Source of the DNA: Pseudomonas fluorescens
GTDB lineage: Bacteria; Pseudomonadota; Gammaproteobacteria; Pseudomonadales; Pseudomonadaceae
Direction of reading: 5' to 3'
DNA length: 47,901 bases
NCBI RefSeq assembly: GCF_902498065.1
Contig: NZ_CABVIR010000013.1
Location: 1-47,901, forward strand
Within the stretch, counting starts at the first letter, position 1, and every line of letters starts with the position of its first letter. The notes below the pieces were generated by a model. That model did not search any database and was not told the origin of the DNA. It saw nothing but the letters and a program-made list of their open reading frames with translations. Shown in pieces: positions 38,942 to 47,115 of the stretch. A program made the position numbers and the translations under genes.

Positions 38942-40212
38942 AAATCAAACGAGTCACCGTCACCCCCATCGCGTTCCGTGATCCGCCGCTGCTCAATGCC
39001 AGCGGGATTCACGAGCCGTTCGCGCTGCGCTCGATCATCGAGATCGAGAGCGACAATGGCTACATCGGTCTCGGTGAAAGTTACGGCGATGCGCCAGCGC
39101 TGTTGATCCAGCAGCAACTTCAAGCGCAATTGATCGGTCTCGATCCGTTCAACCTCAATCAACTGCGGCGCATCGTCCAGGCCACCGTGGCGGCGCACAA
39201 ACCGGCGAGCATTGCCGGCGCGGAACTGGCACCGGGCTCGCACGCCAGCAAAGCGGTGAGCAACGCGTATTCGGCGTTCGAAGTGGCGTTCCTGGATTTG
39301 CAGGCACATTCGTTGAACGTGCCGTTGGTGGACTTGCTGGGCGGCGCGATCCGCGACGAGATTCCGTTCAGCGCCTACCTGTTTTTCAAGTACGCGCAGC
39401 ATGTCGATTCGCCGTACAAACCGGACAATTGGGGCGAGGCGCTGAATGAAGAGCAGATCGTTGCCCAAGCGCGACGGATGATCGAGGCCTACGGTTTCAA
39501 GAGCATCAAACTCAAGGCCGGCACGCTGCCGCCGGAGCACGAAGTGTCGTGCATCAAGGCGCTGAAAAAGGCCTTCCCCGGTTACCCGTTGCGCATCGAC
39601 CCGAATGGCAATTGGTCATTGGACACCTCGATTCGCATGGCTGAGTTGCTGGGCGATGACCTGCAATATTACGAAGACCCCACGCCGGGCCTCGACGGCA
39701 TGGCCGAGCTGCACAAACGCACCGGGCTGCCGCTGGCGACCAACATGGTGGTCACCGATTTCGACGAGTTCCGGCGTAGCGTGGCGTTGAACAGCGTGCA
39801 GATCGTCCTCGCCGATCACCATTACTGGGGCGGGCTGCGCGACACGCAGGCGCTGGCGAAAATGTGCGACACCTTCGGTCTCGGCGTGTCGATGCATTCC
39901 AACTCGCACCTGGGCATCAGCCTGATGGCGATGGCGCATGTCGCCGCTGCGGTGCCCAATCTGGATTACGCCTGCGACACGCATTACCCGTGGCAGGAAC
40001 CGGATGAAGAAGTGATCAAGGGCGGCAAGCTGCCGATCATCGATGGCTGCGTGAAAATCACGCGCGCGCCCGGGCTCGGTCTGGAACTGGATCACGATCA
40101 ACTGGGCAAGCTGCATGATCAATACCTGACCTGCGGCATTCGTCAGCGCGATGACGTGAAGCAGATGCAACGTTACAAACCGGACTGGAAGGCAGTCAAA
40201 CCGCGGTTTTGA
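38938..40212 (+). CDS. gudD: Glucarate dehydratase family (enolase superfamily)
   Basis: A 424-residue enolase-superfamily enzyme of the glucarate dehydratase subgroup, which removes water from D-glucarate (or a related diacid) to give 5-dehydro-4-deoxyglucarate. Catalytic residues visible are the K-x-K pair Lys191/Lys193 (SIKLKAG), metal ligands Asp221, Asn223 region (IDPNGNWS), Glu246 (YYEDPTPG) and Asn269 (TNMVVTD), and the His320 base (MHSNSHLGIS). The start is TTG 38938, with AAGGGAG eight bases upstream; it overlaps the transporter stop by four bases (TTGA). The open frame runs on far upstream inside the transporter gene, but that part is not protein-like. No KDG-forming downstream enzyme is adjacent. 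Confidence 0.88.
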   Translation: MKIKRVTVTPIAFRDPPLLNASGIHEPFALRSIIEIESDNGYIGLGESYGDAPALLIQQQLQAQLIGLDPFNLNQLRRIVQATVAAHKPASIAGAELAPGSHASKAVSNAYSAFEVAFLDLQAHSLNVPLVDLLGGAIRDEIPFSAYLFFKYAQHVDSPYKPDNWGEALNEEQIVAQARRMIEAYGFKSIKLKAGTLPPEHEVSCIKALKKAFPGYPLRIDPNGNWSLDTSIRMAELLGDDLQYYEDPTPGLDGMAELHKRTGLPLATNMVVTDFDEFRRSVALNSVQIVLADHHYWGGLRDTQALAKMCDTFGLGVSMHSNSHLGISLMAMAHVAAAVPNLDYACDTHYPWQEPDEEVIKGGKLPIIDGCVKITRAPGLGLELDHDQLGKLHDQYLTCGIRQRDDVKQMQRYKPDWKAVKPRF

Positions 40213-40504
40213 GCTCGGTCAGCAAGCGTTCTATCTGCGCCAGCTCCCAGGTGCTGAGCAGGCTCACCGGGTCAGTGCCGTAACGTTGCCAACTGTCGAA
40301 CAGGCCCTCGCGGCCGTCCGGGCTCTGGCAGCGTTGGCAGTGACGCAGGTGTTTTTCGTCGACATCAAGGGTTAGCTGCCAACCCTCGATGTCGACCTGC
40401 ATCAGGCCGGATACGGACGGTTCGCCCGCTAAACGCAGAGGCCGAACCTCCAGGGCGGCGTCGCGCAATAGCTGGGAAATCTCGCGGGCGGTCAGCGCTG
40501 GCAC
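40196..40504 (-). CDS. Conserved hypothetical protein
   Basis: A 102-residue protein, MPALTAREISQLLRDAALEV onwards, with a pair of cysteines in HLRHCQRCQSPDGR (about residues 55-60) that could bind a metal or form a disulfide, and a C-terminal helix (TWELAQIERLLTELKTAV). I know proteins like this as small unknowns in Pseudomonas but cannot name a function. It converges on the dehydratase gene and overlaps its last 17 bases. No signal peptide or membrane segment. Confidence 0.68.
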   Translation of the reverse strand: MPALTAREISQLLRDAALEVRPLRLAGEPSVSGLMQVDIEGWQLTLDVDEKHLRHCQRCQSPDGREGLFDSWQRYGTDPVSLLSTWELAQIERLLTELKTAV

Positions 40505-40573
40505 AGGTGTCTCCGGTGGGCATGTCGGGATGTGTGAGGAGTCCGGGATGACATAAACCTTGTGGGAGCCGGC

Positions 40574-41215
40574 TTATGGGGAAATGATCCCGTGGTCGAT
40601 GGCGTATTTGACCAGCGCCGCCGGTTTGTCGATGTTGAGTTTGCGGCGGATGCTCAGTCGATGGGTTTCAACCGTGCGCACGCTGATGTCGAGGTCACGG
40701 GCCATTTCCTTGTTGTTCATCCCTTGAGCCATTTTGTACAAGACCTGACTTTCACGCGGTGTCAGCTCATTGTCGGTACTTTTATCGGCGATGAGCCGCT
40801 GAGCGATTTCCGCGCTGTAGAACGTCCCGCCGCTGGCGATGGCTTCAATGGCGGCGATGATTTCCCGTGACGGCGCGTTCTTCAGCACATAGCCACTGGC
40901 ACCCGAACGCACGGATTCGCTCACGTATTCATAATTGTCGTACATGCTCAGCACCAGCACTTTGAGCGAGGGGTACTGACTGCGCAGCAATCGCGTCAGC
41001 TCCAGACCGTTCATGTCCTTGAGGCTGATATCGACCAGCAACAGATCCGGCTGACAGCGACCCACCATCTCGATGGCGTCTGCGCCATTCTCGGCTTCGC
41101 CGACTACTTCCAGCGGCGCCATGACAGACAGCAGCGCCTTGATCCCGTCGCGAACCAGGGAGTGATCGTCGACCAGGGCGACGCGGATCGGGGAGGGCAG
41201 GTTTATCACGGGCAT
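40574..41215 (-). CDS. NarL/FixJ-type response regulator
   Basis: A 213-residue response regulator. The receiver domain has the acidic pocket VDDHSL (residues 16-20), phospho-Asp62 (LLLVDISLKDMNG) and Lys112 region (SGYVLKNAPS); the C-terminal LuxR HTH is LTPRESQVLYKMAQGMNNKE to SVRTVETHRLSIRRKLNI (about 150-195). It is 17 bases downstream of the Cache-domain kinase gene and forms a two-component system with it. The stop abuts a partial REP (TGTGGGAGCCGGCTTA). Its likely target is the divergent cstA operon, where a repeated TACGTA site occurs. Confidence 0.93.
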   Translation of the reverse strand: MPVINLPSPIRVALVDDHSLVRDGIKALLSVMAPLEVVGEAENGADAIEMVGRCQPDLLLVDISLKDMNGLELTRLLRSQYPSLKVLVLSMYDNYEYVSESVRSGASGYVLKNAPSREIIAAIEAIASGGTFYSAEIAQRLIADKSTDNELTPRESQVLYKMAQGMNNKEMARDLDISVRTVETHRLSIRRKLNIDKPAALVKYAIDHGIISP

Positions 41216-41232
41216 TCACTCTTTTTGTCTGA

Positions 41233-42594
41233 TCAGCGCTTTGCGCCGGGCAATTTCATGGGCAGCAGCACGTCCAGCTCACTTCGTCCCGGCACCGATA
41301 TCAGCTCGAACCGGCCGCCAAAATGCTCGACACGCTCACGGATATTACGCAGGCCGATGCCGGCGTGCCCACGTTCGACCTGGGCGACGTTGAAGCCGAT
41401 ACCGTCATCGATCACCGTCAACCGGATCGAATCTTCAGAGCCGTGCAGGTTGATGGAAACGTGTTTCGCCTGTGCGTGGCGTTCAATGTTGGTCAGGCCT
41501 TCCTGCACAATGCGAAACAACGAAACCGCCGCGCCATCGACCAGATGGCAGTCGAATTCATTGTCGTTGTAGGTCACGGTGAGGCCGCTGCGCTGCTCGA
41601 ATTCCTCGGCAAGTTGACCGATGGCCGCCGACAACCCCAGGGTGTCGAGCAAGGATGAGCGCAGGTCGTGGGAGAGGCTGCGAACCTCGCCAATGGCGTC
41701 TCCCAGCCGCTCCGTGGCCTCTCTTAAAATGCTCAAACCCTTGTCTTGTCCATTCTCCAGCACATGGCTGGCCAGTTCGAACTGGAACTTGATCGAGACC
41801 AGGACCTGACTGATGCCGTCGTGTAGTTCACGGGAAACCCGAGAGCGTTCTTCTTCCTGCAAGCTGACGATACGCTGGGTCAGGCGCTGAAGTTTTTTGT
41901 CGGCCAGACGGTGCTCGCTGACGTTCAGTGTCATGCCGCTGGCAAACACGAACAGCACCGCCACGAGGGCCACGGCGGCAATCGCCAGCATGGTCTTGCG
42001 GATGCCCATCGCCACTTCGTCACGCGCCTGTTGGGTCGCGCGTTCGACGTCCTCAAGGTAAATGCCGGTGCCAAGCATCCAGCCCCAGCGATCCAGCATC
42101 ACGACATAGGCCAGCTTGTCGGTGACCTGGCCGGAAGACGGCTTGTTCCAGGCGTAGCGTTGAAAGCCTTCCCCCGATTGTGCACTTTCGAGCAAGGCCT
42201 GAATCACCGGCAGGCCGTGCGGATCCTTCATGTCCCACAGGTATTGGCCGACCAGTTCCGACTGCCGCGCGTGCATCAGGCTGCGACCTTCGCGGTCGTA
42301 GACGAAGAAGTAGCCATTGATGCCAAAGCTGAGTTTGCGCAGTTCTTCCAGCACTTTTTGCTGGGCGTGTTCGTCGCCGTGGCCGTCGTCGTACAGCGGC
42401 GCGATCAGGCTTTGCGCCATTTCCACGTAGTTTTTCAGTTCGGCGCGCTTGCTCGCCAGGATGCTGTCTTCGATCAGTTGCGCCTGTTGATCACCCACCT
42501 GGCGGTTCAGGGAAATCACCAGCCCACAGATGACAGCGATCGCCAACACCAGCGGCAGAATCCCGAGCGCGACGATTTTGTGTTTGAGCTGCAT
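41233..42594 (-). CDS. Cache-domain sensor histidine kinase (HisKA_3)
   Basis: A 453-residue kinase. Helix 1 is at residues 8-28, a periplasmic single-Cache (sCache_2-like) sensor at about 35-195 (NGYFFVYDREGRSLMHARQS, AYVVMLDRWGWMLGTGIYLE), and helix 2 at 201-222. The HisKA_3 box follows (EEERSRVSRELHDGISQVL, phospho-His258), then the HATPase domain (FRIVQEGLTNIERHAQAKHV, DDGIGFN, GHAGIGLRNIRERV). sCache_2 sensors bind small carboxylates such as pyruvate or lactate in known cases. The start at ATG 42594 follows AGGAG and gives a proper N-terminal anchor; the open frame reaches further up without support. Divergent from cstA. Confidence 0.9.
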   Translation of the reverse strand: MQLKHKIVALGILPLVLAIAVICGLVISLNRQVGDQQAQLIEDSILASKRAELKNYVEMAQSLIAPLYDDGHGDEHAQQKVLEELRKLSFGINGYFFVYDREGRSLMHARQSELVGQYLWDMKDPHGLPVIQALLESAQSGEGFQRYAWNKPSSGQVTDKLAYVVMLDRWGWMLGTGIYLEDVERATQQARDEVAMGIRKTMLAIAAVALVAVLFVFASGMTLNVSEHRLADKKLQRLTQRIVSLQEEERSRVSRELHDGISQVLVSIKFQFELASHVLENGQDKGLSILREATERLGDAIGEVRSLSHDLRSSLLDTLGLSAAIGQLAEEFEQRSGLTVTYNDNEFDCHLVDGAAVSLFRIVQEGLTNIERHAQAKHVSINLHGSEDSIRLTVIDDGIGFNVAQVERGHAGIGLRNIRERVEHFGGRFELISVPGRSELDVLLPMKLPGAKR

Positions 42595-42722
42595 CAGGGC
42601 TCCTGTCCGGACCGGGGGAAGGCGAAGGCGGGCATCATATGCCAAAGATACGTGCGTCCAGTAGCGCTGCTGGACGGAATGACCTGTGGTTGGGATGTCA
42701 GTCAGTTGAAATACAAACCCTT

Positions 42723-42810
42723 GTGGGAGCCAGCTTGCTGGCGATGGCGGTGGCACAGTCAACATCAATGGTGAGTGTCAGTCCGTCATCGCCAGAAGGC
42801 TGGCTCCCAC
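42723..42810. repeat. REP hairpin
   Basis: GTGGGAGCCAGCTTGCTGGC (from 42723) and its near complement ending TGGCTCCCAC (42810) pair over 24 of 27 positions around a 34-base loop. Standard Pseudomonas REP pattern. Confidence 0.8.
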
Positions 42811-42845
42811 AGGGGGGTTGCATTTCAGCTGCGAGATCGGCGGTT

Positions 42846-42878
42846 TCTACGTAGAACTACGTAGAGATCGCGTACGTA
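42846..42878. promoter_or_regulatory. Tandem TACGTA operator array
   Basis: TCTACGTAGA (42846-42855) is followed directly by ACTACGTAGA (42856-42865), with a third TACGTA at 42873-42878. The first two are exactly one helical turn apart. The array is 114-146 bases before cstA and probably just above its promoter, as expected for an activator such as the adjacent NarL-type regulator. Confidence 0.6.
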
Positions 42879-42991
42879 GTAACGCGGATTTATTTGTGGA
42901 CGGCATGCGCGGATATTGGGCCAGCTCCGCACAGCGGACACAATTATAAAAATTACCGCCGCAGTCACAGGCTGTCGGCAGGAGACATGCT

Positions 42992-45049
42992 ATGCCCCGT
43001 CTGGCTAAACACCTCGCCTGGTTTGCCGTGGCTGTTCTGGGAGCGTTTGCGCTGAGTGTCGTGGCCCTGCGCCGCGGCGAAGCGATCAACGCCCTCTGGA
43101 TCGTAGTCGCAGCCGTCGCTATCTACCTTGTTGCATACCGCTACTACAGCCTGTTCATCGCCAACAAGGTGATGCAACTTGACCCCAATCGAGCCACGCC
43201 CGCCGTACTTAACAACGACGGTCTGGACTACGTACCCACCAACAAGCACGTACTCTTCGGTCACCACTTCGCGGCGATTGCCGGCGCAGGTCCGCTGGTC
43301 GGTCCGGTGTTGGCGGCGCAGATGGGCTACTTGCCCGGCACGCTGTGGCTGATTGCCGGCGTGGTTCTGGCCGGTGCGGTTCAGGACTTCATGGTCCTGT
43401 TCATGTCAACTCGCCGCAACGGTCGCTCCCTGGGCGACATGGTCCGTGAAGAAATGGGCCGCATCCCCGGCACCATCGCGCTGTTCGGCTGCTTCCTGAT
43501 CATGATCATCATCCTCGCGGTGCTGGCGCTGATCGTGGTCAAAGCCCTGGCCGAGAGCCCGTGGGGCATTTTCACGGTGATGGCGACCATCCCGATCGCG
43601 ATGTTCATGGGCATCTACATGCGCTACATCCGCCCGGGCCGCATCGGTGAGATCTCCATCGTCGGCGTGTTGCTGCTGCTCGGTTCGATCTGGCTCGGCG
43701 GGCTGATTGCCGCGGACCCGGTCTGGGCCAAGGCCTTCACCTTCACCGGCATTCAAATCACCTGGATGCTGATCGGCTACGGTTTCGTGGCTGCGGTATT
43801 GCCGGTGTGGCTGATTCTGGCGCCGCGAGACTACCTCTCCACGTTCCTGAAAATCGGCACCATCGTGGCATTGGCGATCGGCATCCTGATCACCATGCCC
43901 GACTTGAAAATGCCGGCATTGACCCAGTTCATCGACGGCACCGGGCCGGTGTGGAAGGGGGGGCTGTTCCCGTTCCTGTTCATCACCATTGCTTGTGGCG
44001 CGGTCTCGGGTTTCCACGCGCTGATCGCGTCCGGCACTACGCCGAAGTTGCTGGCCAGTGAAGGTCATGCCCGTTACATCGGTTACGGCGGCATGCTGAT
44101 GGAATCGTTCGTGGCCATCATGGCGATGGTTGCCGCTTCGGTGATCGAGCCGGGTGTGTATTTCGCCATGAACAGTCCGGCGGCGATTGTCGGCGCGGAT
44201 GCTGTTTCGGTGGCACAAACCGTCAGCAGCTGGGGCTTTGCAATTACCCCTGAAGCCCTGCAAGCGGTGGCCAAGGACATCGGTGAAACCACCATTCTGG
44301 CCCGTGCCGGCGGTGCGCCAACCCTGGCGGTCGGTATCGCGCAGATCCTGCACCACGTCCTGCCGGGTGAAAACACCATGGCGTTCTGGTACCACTTTGC
44401 GATCCTGTTCGAAGCGCTGTTCATCCTGACGGCGGTTGACGCCGGTACCCGTGCCGGTCGGTTCATGCTTCAGGATTTGCTCGGCTCTTTCGTGCCGGCG
44501 CTGAAACGCACTGACTCCTGGACCGCCAACCTGATCGCCACTGCCGGTTGTGTGGCGATGTGGGGTTACTTGCTCTATCAAGGCGTGATCGATCCGCTGG
44601 GTGGCATCAACACCTTGTGGCCGCTGTTCGGTATTTCCAACCAGATGCTGGCCGGTATTGCGCTGATGCTGGCGACGGTTGTGCTGATCAAAATGAAACG
44701 CCAGCGCTACGTTTGGGTCACGATGCTGCCAGCAGTCTGGCTGCTGATCTGCACCACCACCGCCGGTTTCATCAAGTTGTTCGACGCCAACCCGGCGATC
44801 GGTTTCCTCGCGCTGGCCAAGAAGTACAGCGATGCCTTGGCCAATGGTCAGGTACTCGCACCGGCCAAGAGCATCGATCAGATGCAGCACGTGATCTACA
44901 ACGCCTACACCAATGCGACGTTGACCGCGCTGTTCCTGTTGGTGGTGTTCAGCATCCTGTTCTTTGCCCTCAAGGTTGGCATCGCCGCCTGGGGAACCAA
45001 AGAGCGCACGGATAAAGAAGCGCCATTTCAGGCGCTGCCGGATGCTTGA
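42992..45049 (+). CDS. cstA: CstA family carbon-starvation transporter
   Basis: A 685-residue, highly hydrophobic transporter of the CstA/BtsT family. TNKHVLFGHHFAAIAGAGPL and VGPVLAAQMGYLPGTLWLIA are the signature block, with FHALIASGTTPKLLASEGHA in the middle. E. coli CstA and BtsT carry pyruvate (and CstA was first linked to peptides) under carbon limitation. Ribosome site AGGAG lies before ATG 42992. It is followed by its usual partner ybdD (15-base gap) and is divergent from a Cache-domain two-component system that may control it through the TACGTA array. Confidence 0.94.
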   Translation: MPRLAKHLAWFAVAVLGAFALSVVALRRGEAINALWIVVAAVAIYLVAYRYYSLFIANKVMQLDPNRATPAVLNNDGLDYVPTNKHVLFGHHFAAIAGAGPLVGPVLAAQMGYLPGTLWLIAGVVLAGAVQDFMVLFMSTRRNGRSLGDMVREEMGRIPGTIALFGCFLIMIIILAVLALIVVKALAESPWGIFTVMATIPIAMFMGIYMRYIRPGRIGEISIVGVLLLLGSIWLGGLIAADPVWAKAFTFTGIQITWMLIGYGFVAAVLPVWLILAPRDYLSTFLKIGTIVALAIGILITMPDLKMPALTQFIDGTGPVWKGGLFPFLFITIACGAVSGFHALIASGTTPKLLASEGHARYIGYGGMLMESFVAIMAMVAASVIEPGVYFAMNSPAAIVGADAVSVAQTVSSWGFAITPEALQAVAKDIGETTILARAGGAPTLAVGIAQILHHVLPGENTMAFWYHFAILFEALFILTAVDAGTRAGRFMLQDLLGSFVPALKRTDSWTANLIATAGCVAMWGYLLYQGVIDPLGGINTLWPLFGISNQMLAGIALMLATVVLIKMKRQRYVWVTMLPAVWLLICTTTAGFIKLFDANPAIGFLALAKKYSDALANGQVLAPAKSIDQMQHVIYNAYTNATLTALFLLVVFSILFFALKVGIAAWGTKERTDKEAPFQALPDA

Positions 45050-45063
45050 TCGAGGAGTGCAGC

Positions 45064-45261
45064 ATGTTCAATGACCTGAGTCGCCTCGGTAAATACCTCG
45101 GGCAGGCTGCACGCCTGATGGTCGGCATGCCCGACTACGACAACTACGTCGAGCATATGCAGAGCAAACACCCGGACAAACCGGTGATGAGTTACGAGGT
45201 GTTCTTTCGGGAACGCCAGGAAGCGCGTTACGGAAGCAAGGCCGGGCCGAAGTGCTGTTGA
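45064..45261 (+). CDS. YbdD/YjiX family protein, partner of CstA
   Basis: A 65-residue protein with RLMVGMPDYDNYVEHMQSKH, PDKPVMSYEVFFRERQEARY and a C-terminal Cys-Cys, and a good ribosome site (GAGGAG) before ATG 45064. It follows cstA directly, the usual arrangement for this family, which is thought to be needed for or to assist the transporter. It is about 60% identical by eye to the stand-alone copy at 32615. Confidence 0.92.
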   Translation: MFNDLSRLGKYLGQAARLMVGMPDYDNYVEHMQSKHPDKPVMSYEVFFRERQEARYGSKAGPKCC

Positions 45262-45288
45262 CCCGGTTGTCGGGTTAACAGCAATCTC

Positions 45289-45324
45289 TGTGGGCGCTAG
45301 CTGCTAGCGCCCACATTTGTTTTG
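45289..45324 (+). terminator. Rho-independent terminator after ybdD
   Basis: TGTGGGCGCTAGC, one central base, GCTAGCGCCCACA, then TTTGTTTTG. A perfect 13-bp inverted repeat; the stem can end transcription of cstA-ybdD. A smaller hairpin (ACCCGG...CGGGT) precedes it at about 45261-45275. Confidence 0.8.
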
Positions 45325-45335
45325 TACGGCACCCT

Positions 45336-45818
45336 TCAGGGTTTACGTTCAACAAGCGTTCGCCCGGGCTCATTGCGACAAACCAATTGATCCCGGTAAT
45401 CGTCACAAATCGTTTTCAATACATCACTCGCGCAAGCCCCGCTGATCCGCCGATCAATCGCAAAACCCGTCACGTCCCCCTTCAGTTGAATACCCACCCC
45501 CGACACCGTTTCCAATCGCTGCTTGATCTCCCCAAGGGTCCACGGCTTTGAACTGAATACAAGGCTGTCGGCCGGGTATTGGCGATCCAGGTACCAATAA
45601 ATACCGCCCAACAGCGCAAAGCTAGTCGCCAGGCAAAGGAGGGGAGGCGGCAACTTTAAATGGATGTTGTCGTAGAGGATTTCCGCCAGTGTTTGCCAGA
45701 GCTTCAATCGAAAGGACAAGCCAAGGCCCAAGACCAGCAGAATCGCCGCGAAGCCCATGGCCGCAAACAAAGCCACCCGCTCAAGGTCCGACAGTTCTTC
45801 CAGGCAGGTGAAGTTCAT
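45336..45818 (-). CDS. Two-helix membrane protein, unknown
   Basis: A 160-residue protein with hydrophobic segments at about residues 15-36 (VALFAAMGFAAILLVLGLGL) and 58-74 (PPLLCLATSFALLGGIYWYL) and a soluble C-terminal domain of about 80 residues (TLGEIKQRLETVSGVGIQLK; DVLKTICDDYRDQLVCRNEP). The C-terminal domain has the look of an STN/secretin-type short fold (G-x-x-I-x-G-D-V-T-G-x-A-I-D-R-R-I-S-G), but that is only a resemblance. It follows an exported protein gene by six bases and should share its transcript. Confidence 0.7.
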   Translation of the reverse strand: MNFTCLEELSDLERVALFAAMGFAAILLVLGLGLSFRLKLWQTLAEILYDNIHLKLPPPLLCLATSFALLGGIYWYLDRQYPADSLVFSSKPWTLGEIKQRLETVSGVGIQLKGDVTGFAIDRRISGACASDVLKTICDDYRDQLVCRNEPGRTLVERKP

Positions 45819-45824
45819 GGGGCT

Positions 45825-46445
45825 TCACCTCTGTGCTGGCGAGAAGTAAAGAATGCGCAGTTGAATATCCTTTCTGTAATTGATCTGGACATAACCGCGA
45901 CCCAGTTCAACGTCGCTCTCGGCGTCCCGCTTGAGCGTGTGCGGTTCTTTTTTGCCAAGGAAAATCGCTTCCAGTTCGCCGCTGTATTGGTGTGCCACCT
46001 CCTGAATCAAGGCATCCAGTTGCTTGATCGGTGCTTCGGCTATTTGCACGGCTGTGCGGAACAGGCTGGCGCGGGCCATGGCAGGCAAACTGCGCTCTAT
46101 GAATGCGCGGTCGCTGAGTTGCGTGATGTTGCCCGTTTTTACGAACTCGAGATAACGACTGAAAATGTCCGGGGCGATGTCTAGCTGGGCCTGCAGCGTG
46201 TTGGTGCCCAGCATCGGGTTAACAAGCACATCGGGATTGGCACCGATACCGGCGAAAGAGATCTCGCAGACACTGGCCTTCGCGTACATGAACACACCAC
46301 AGGCACCACTCGTGCCGTAGGCCTGATAGTCGTGGCTACTGAACTCGCATTCGCAGGTTTTGCCTTGCGCTTGAGCGTTGCCGGCAGCAAGCACAAGCAG
46401 CAGAAGTCCGCCCGGGACGGTGGGTAACCTCAGAGACAAAGGCAT
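45825..46445 (-). CDS. Exported protein of unknown function
   Basis: A 206-residue protein with a signal peptide (GGLLLLVLAAGNAQA, cleavage near residue 26) followed by a short cysteine-bearing stretch (KTCECEFSSHDYQAYGTSGA) and further Cys in ACGVF and SVCEISF, implying disulfides. The rest is mostly helical. I recognise no family. It is followed six bases later by the two-helix membrane protein; the two probably act together at the cell envelope. AAGGTAG precedes ATG 46445. Confidence 0.7.
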   Translation of the reverse strand: MPLSLRLPTVPGGLLLLVLAAGNAQAQGKTCECEFSSHDYQAYGTSGACGVFMYAKASVCEISFAGIGANPDVLVNPMLGTNTLQAQLDIAPDIFSRYLEFVKTGNITQLSDRAFIERSLPAMARASLFRTAVQIAEAPIKQLDALIQEVAHQYSGELEAIFLGKKEPHTLKRDAESDVELGRGYVQINYRKDIQLRILYFSPAQR

Positions 46446-46513
46446 GATGACTACCTTTATAGAGGAGGATGCGCTGTATGGAGCGTAGCGTCAGGTTCCA
46501 CGCTCTGCCCGCT

Positions 46514-46744
46514 TTATGGCAGTTCCTCCCAGGTAACGTGGGTCAAACCGGACTGTTCAGCATGCGCGCGCACCCGCAGGTGATTTCGCTGATCATGGTG
46601 TTCGCCATACAAAAGGCCGACGCCAGAGTGCAGGCACGCGTAGTACCAGGCATCTTCATCACTCATGTGCAAGTCCGGCTGGATAAACACCTGCCGTCTT
46701 TTTTTGAAGCAATAGTTGATTTGGAAATGCCGAGCGCGGGTCAT
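46514..46744 (-). CDS. DUF6555-like small protein
   Basis: A 76-residue protein. The pattern F-x-I-x-Y near the start, MSDEDAWYYACLHSGVGLLY in the middle and LTHVTWEELP at the end matches what I know of DUF6555 proteins, small Pseudomonas proteins of unknown function with a conserved D/E-A-W-x-W/Y-A motif. GGAG precedes ATG 46744. It stands alone on the minus strand. Confidence 0.65.
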   Translation of the reverse strand: MTRARHFQINYCFKKRRQVFIQPDLHMSDEDAWYYACLHSGVGLLYGEHHDQRNHLRVRAHAEQSGLTHVTWEELP

Positions 46745-46955
46745 CTGATTCTCCAGGTCATGCCGCTACGACATTGATGGCGTAGTGCCAGTTCCTTTTT
46801 TTCGGATGTCTCTTTTAGATATCCGGTGTTTAGCGTCTTCCTGAGGGGCAACGGCGTCTGAATACCCGACCTGGCGGAACATTGAACTGTGCAAATTGCC
46901 GAGCGTCCAAGCCATGAAGCCGGTTTGAGCGTTTCAGTGTTTCTGGAGGCGGGTG

Positions 46956-47081
46956 ATGTCGAGGCGGGCGTTGATTGTGTTTTTTGCTTTTTATCTGTCC
47001 GCTTTCCTGGTGTTCGGGCTGGGCGTGGCCCAAGCGTCTCCCTGGATTGCCTCTCACATTCTTCTGAAGTGGATGCTATAA
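46956..47081 (+). CDS. 41-residue membrane peptide
   Basis: Starts at ATG 46956 with a strong ribosome site, GGAGG, six bases upstream. The product is MSRRALIVFFAFYLSAFLVF, then a GLGVAQASPWIASH loop and a short tail ILLKWML: a basic start plus one hydrophobic helix, which may be a signal anchor (AQA also resembles a signal-peptidase site). No family is recognised. The codon choice and ribosome site suggest it is real; it precedes the CPBP-like fragment by 34 bases. Confidence 0.55.
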   Translation: MSRRALIVFFAFYLSAFLVFGLGVAQASPWIASHILLKWML

Positions 47082-47115
47082 CCAGGCATTCGCTTCGAAG
47101 CCTACGGATAGACAC

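Larger units (their letters stand above)
42595..42991. promoter_or_regulatory. 397-base gap between kinase and cstA
   Basis: The gap holds a REP hairpin (42723-42810), a tandem TACGTA array (42846-42878), a TTATAA-rich stretch (42944-42950) that may be the -10 of the cstA promoter, and ribosome site AGGAG before ATG 42992. No gene is seen in it. Confidence 0.55.

Noticed and set aside
42769..42991. Possible sigma-54 promoter before cstA
   Set aside because: TGGC and TTGC elements occur, but the distance between the GG and GC dinucleotides is wrong (16 bases instead of 10).
43406..44890. 494-codon open frame antisense to cstA
   Set aside because: Highly charged, His/Gln-rich translation typical of antisense to a membrane gene; no ribosome site.
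46741..47115. 124-codon minus-strand frame
   Set aside because: Low-complexity, no ribosome site, and it lies opposite the better-supported 41-residue ORF.
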